From Acephala macrosclerotiorum (lineage: Eukaryota; Ascomycota; Leotiomycetes; Helotiales; Mollisiaceae), in the NCBI GenBank assembly GCA_014904845.1, contig MU119212.1, positions 1 through 64,000 of the forward strand: 64,000 nt of DNA, written 5' to 3'. Of the stretch, positions 63,620-64,000 are shown piece after piece. Position numbers and translations under genes: made by a program. A model generated the notes under the pieces. The model was not told where the DNA came from and made no database searches. It saw only the letters and a program-made list of their open reading frames with translations. Every line of letters begins with the position of its first letter. Position 1 is the first letter of the stretch.

Positions 63620-63838
63620 GAATGTAGCCATGCAAACGTCCTGTGGCGCTGCCTGTTTACACTGAGGTTGAATTTTGAAGTAGCAATTGCAAGTGTGAAT
63701 GAAGGATAAGTCTTCGATTAAAGAAAACAAGCGCACAAACCTGATGTTGGAACGAGGACTTCGATCAGGGGCGTGTGGGTATATCTTGCTATCATTCAAA
63801 TTATAAGCCGAGAAGCCGAGCTCTATTCAAAGACAACC

Positions 63839-64000
63839 TTAAGGTACTACTGGAACGACCTTCGGCACAACCCACCAATCATGATATCCTTTACCTGACG
63901 GAGGTATCTCAACCTTAATCTTCGGCTTCCCATCCTTGCCCGCTGCCTCCACAGCCTTCTTGACTGAGGCGATTGTGATGCTGGTGAAGATACAAGCCTT
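63839..64000 (-). CDS. 3' end of an unidentified gene (cut by window edge)
   Basis: From the window end the minus strand reads open for 53 codons to TAA at 63841-63839. The sequence is protein-like (VKKAVEAAGKDGKPKIKVEI, then YHDWWVVPKVVPVVP). I do not recognise the family. The start and most of the gene lie beyond position 64000. Confidence 0.6.
   Translation of the reverse strand, partial: KACIFTSITIASVKKAVEAAGKDGKPKIKVEIPPSGKGYHDWWVVPKVVPVVP

Overview
The window is nuclear DNA from a filamentous ascomycete. The evidence is short 42-200 bp GT-AG introns with CTAAC/CTGAC-type branch sites, fungal gene families (DUF1752 PP1 regulator, HapB, DUF3468-type regulator), and a long AT-rich block with signs of repeat-induced point mutation (RIP). 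A Leotiomycetes-like fungus is my best guess, from gene flavour and AT-isochore structure only.

Region 1, about 1-16,965, is a mutated AT block. By hand count, 18 of 300 bases at 1801-2100 are G or C, and most of those sit in CpG. No gene survives. I can resolve one relic inside it: an LTR retrotransposon of about 5.2 kb (2731-7949) whose two about 239-bp LTRs differ almost only by transitions. The element is GC-skewed (G far above C) compared with its surroundings. Region 2, about 16,966-25,009, has normal composition, but I find no recognisable gene in it.

Region 3, 25.0-44.2 kb, is gene-poor. It holds a Reg1-like PP1 regulator (25520-27327, +), the CCAAT-binding subunit HapB (33399-34451, -) and a charged hypothetical ORF (42040-42504, +) that ends at two adjacent stops. 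Long stretches between these show only minisatellites and simple repeats.

Region 4, 44.2-53.7 kb, is a compact, intact housekeeping block: TRM5 (-) divergent from an AlkB-like dioxygenase (+), which converges on NUS1 (-) with 10 bp between the stop codons; NUS1 is divergent from SEC10 (+), followed by RNA1/RanGAP (+). All exon junctions close in frame. These genes serve tRNA modification, DNA/RNA alkylation repair, dolichol synthesis, exocytosis and Ran-dependent nuclear transport. They are neighbours without an obvious shared pathway.

Region 5, 53.7-64 kb, is accessory and partly decayed. It holds a DUF3468-type regulator with one in-frame stop, a short-chain dehydrogenase (-) sharing a promoter with an NmrA/isoflavone-reductase-like gene (+), a secreted fasciclin-domain protein, a MYND zinc-finger pseudogene, a small ORF, and the 3' end of an unidentified gene cut by the window edge. 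The nonsense codons in this region, and the two at 42.5 kb, can each be explained by one CpA-to-TpA change.

No rRNA, tRNA or CRISPR array was found. The main items for follow-up are the CpG-sparing mutation pattern, the strand asymmetry of the LTR element, and the possible spill of RIP-like changes into single-copy genes.
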